From Eubacterium sp. UBA3720 (GTDB lineage: Bacteria > Bacillota > Clostridia > Lachnospirales > Lachnospiraceae), in NCBI GenBank assembly GCA_002371335.1, contig DFHP01000121.1, positions 5,240 to 20,434 on the forward strand: 15,195 bases of DNA. The letters run 5' to 3'. This document shows positions 15,188 to 15,195 of this stretch, one piece after another. Position numbers and translations under genes: made by a program. The notes under the pieces were generated by a model that had not been told where the DNA came from, made no database searches, and saw only the letters and a list, made by a program, of their open reading frames with translations. Each line of letters opens with the position of its first letter. The first letter of the stretch is position 1.

Positions 15188-15195
15188 TTAGTACC

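Overview
The window is a dense run of eleven genes, all on the minus strand, so it is described from high to low coordinates. The style suggests a Gram-positive gut-type Clostridia, most likely Lachnospiraceae: strong GGAGG-like ribosome sites, moderate GC, a secreted amidase with 'HFVRWG..A.W' repeats, a YfhO-family membrane protein, and a Wzm/Wzt pair with a two-domain GT2 enzyme. The taxonomy is inference. No rRNA, tRNA, CRISPR array or recognisable transposase gene was seen. No gene-free stretch exceeds about 180 bases; the longest is the right edge.

Layout in transcription order. (1) Right edge, 15014-15195: a non-coding leader and/or the end of an upstream gene, with a terminator-like hairpin and a 9-bp inverted repeat. 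(2) rfbC, dTDP-4-dehydrorhamnose 3,5-epimerase. (3) ABC polysaccharide exporter: ATPase with C-terminal beta-rich domain, then the permease. (4) An 822-residue glycosyltransferase with two GT2 domains behind two N-terminal beta-rich modules. (5) YfhO-family multi-spanning protein. (6) WecE/RffA-type sugar aminotransferase. (7) Two tiny four-helix membrane proteins of the EamA/SMR type resembling ArnE and ArnF. (8) A polyprenyl-phosphate glycosyltransferase of the ArnC/CsbB/GtrB type. (9) An ATP-grasp ligase. (10) A secreted N-acetylmuramoyl-L-alanine amidase with long tandem repeats that runs off the left edge.

How the genes may work together (inference). The first four genes look like synthesis and ABC export of a rhamnose-containing wall polysaccharide. 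The next five look like a separate decoration module with the logic of the Gram-negative arn pathway: make an amino sugar nucleotide (dTDP-Fuc4N by the WecE homologue), load it on undecaprenyl phosphate (ArnC-like), flip it with a two-subunit SMR-type flippase (ArnE/F-like), and transfer it outside the membrane with a GT-C-like enzyme (YfhO). The ATP-grasp ligase could acylate the amino group. A rhamnan backbone exported by an ABC transporter and then decorated outside resembles the streptococcal group A carbohydrate locus, with a different side group. The amidase at the end may act on the wall that carries this polymer.

Many junctions are tight: ATGA overlaps at 7240-7243 and 5709-5712, TGATG at 12352-12356, and gaps of 2, 15 and 24 bases elsewhere. 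This supports one long operon. The looser gaps (98, 123, 123 and 57 bases) hold small hairpins but no clear promoter.
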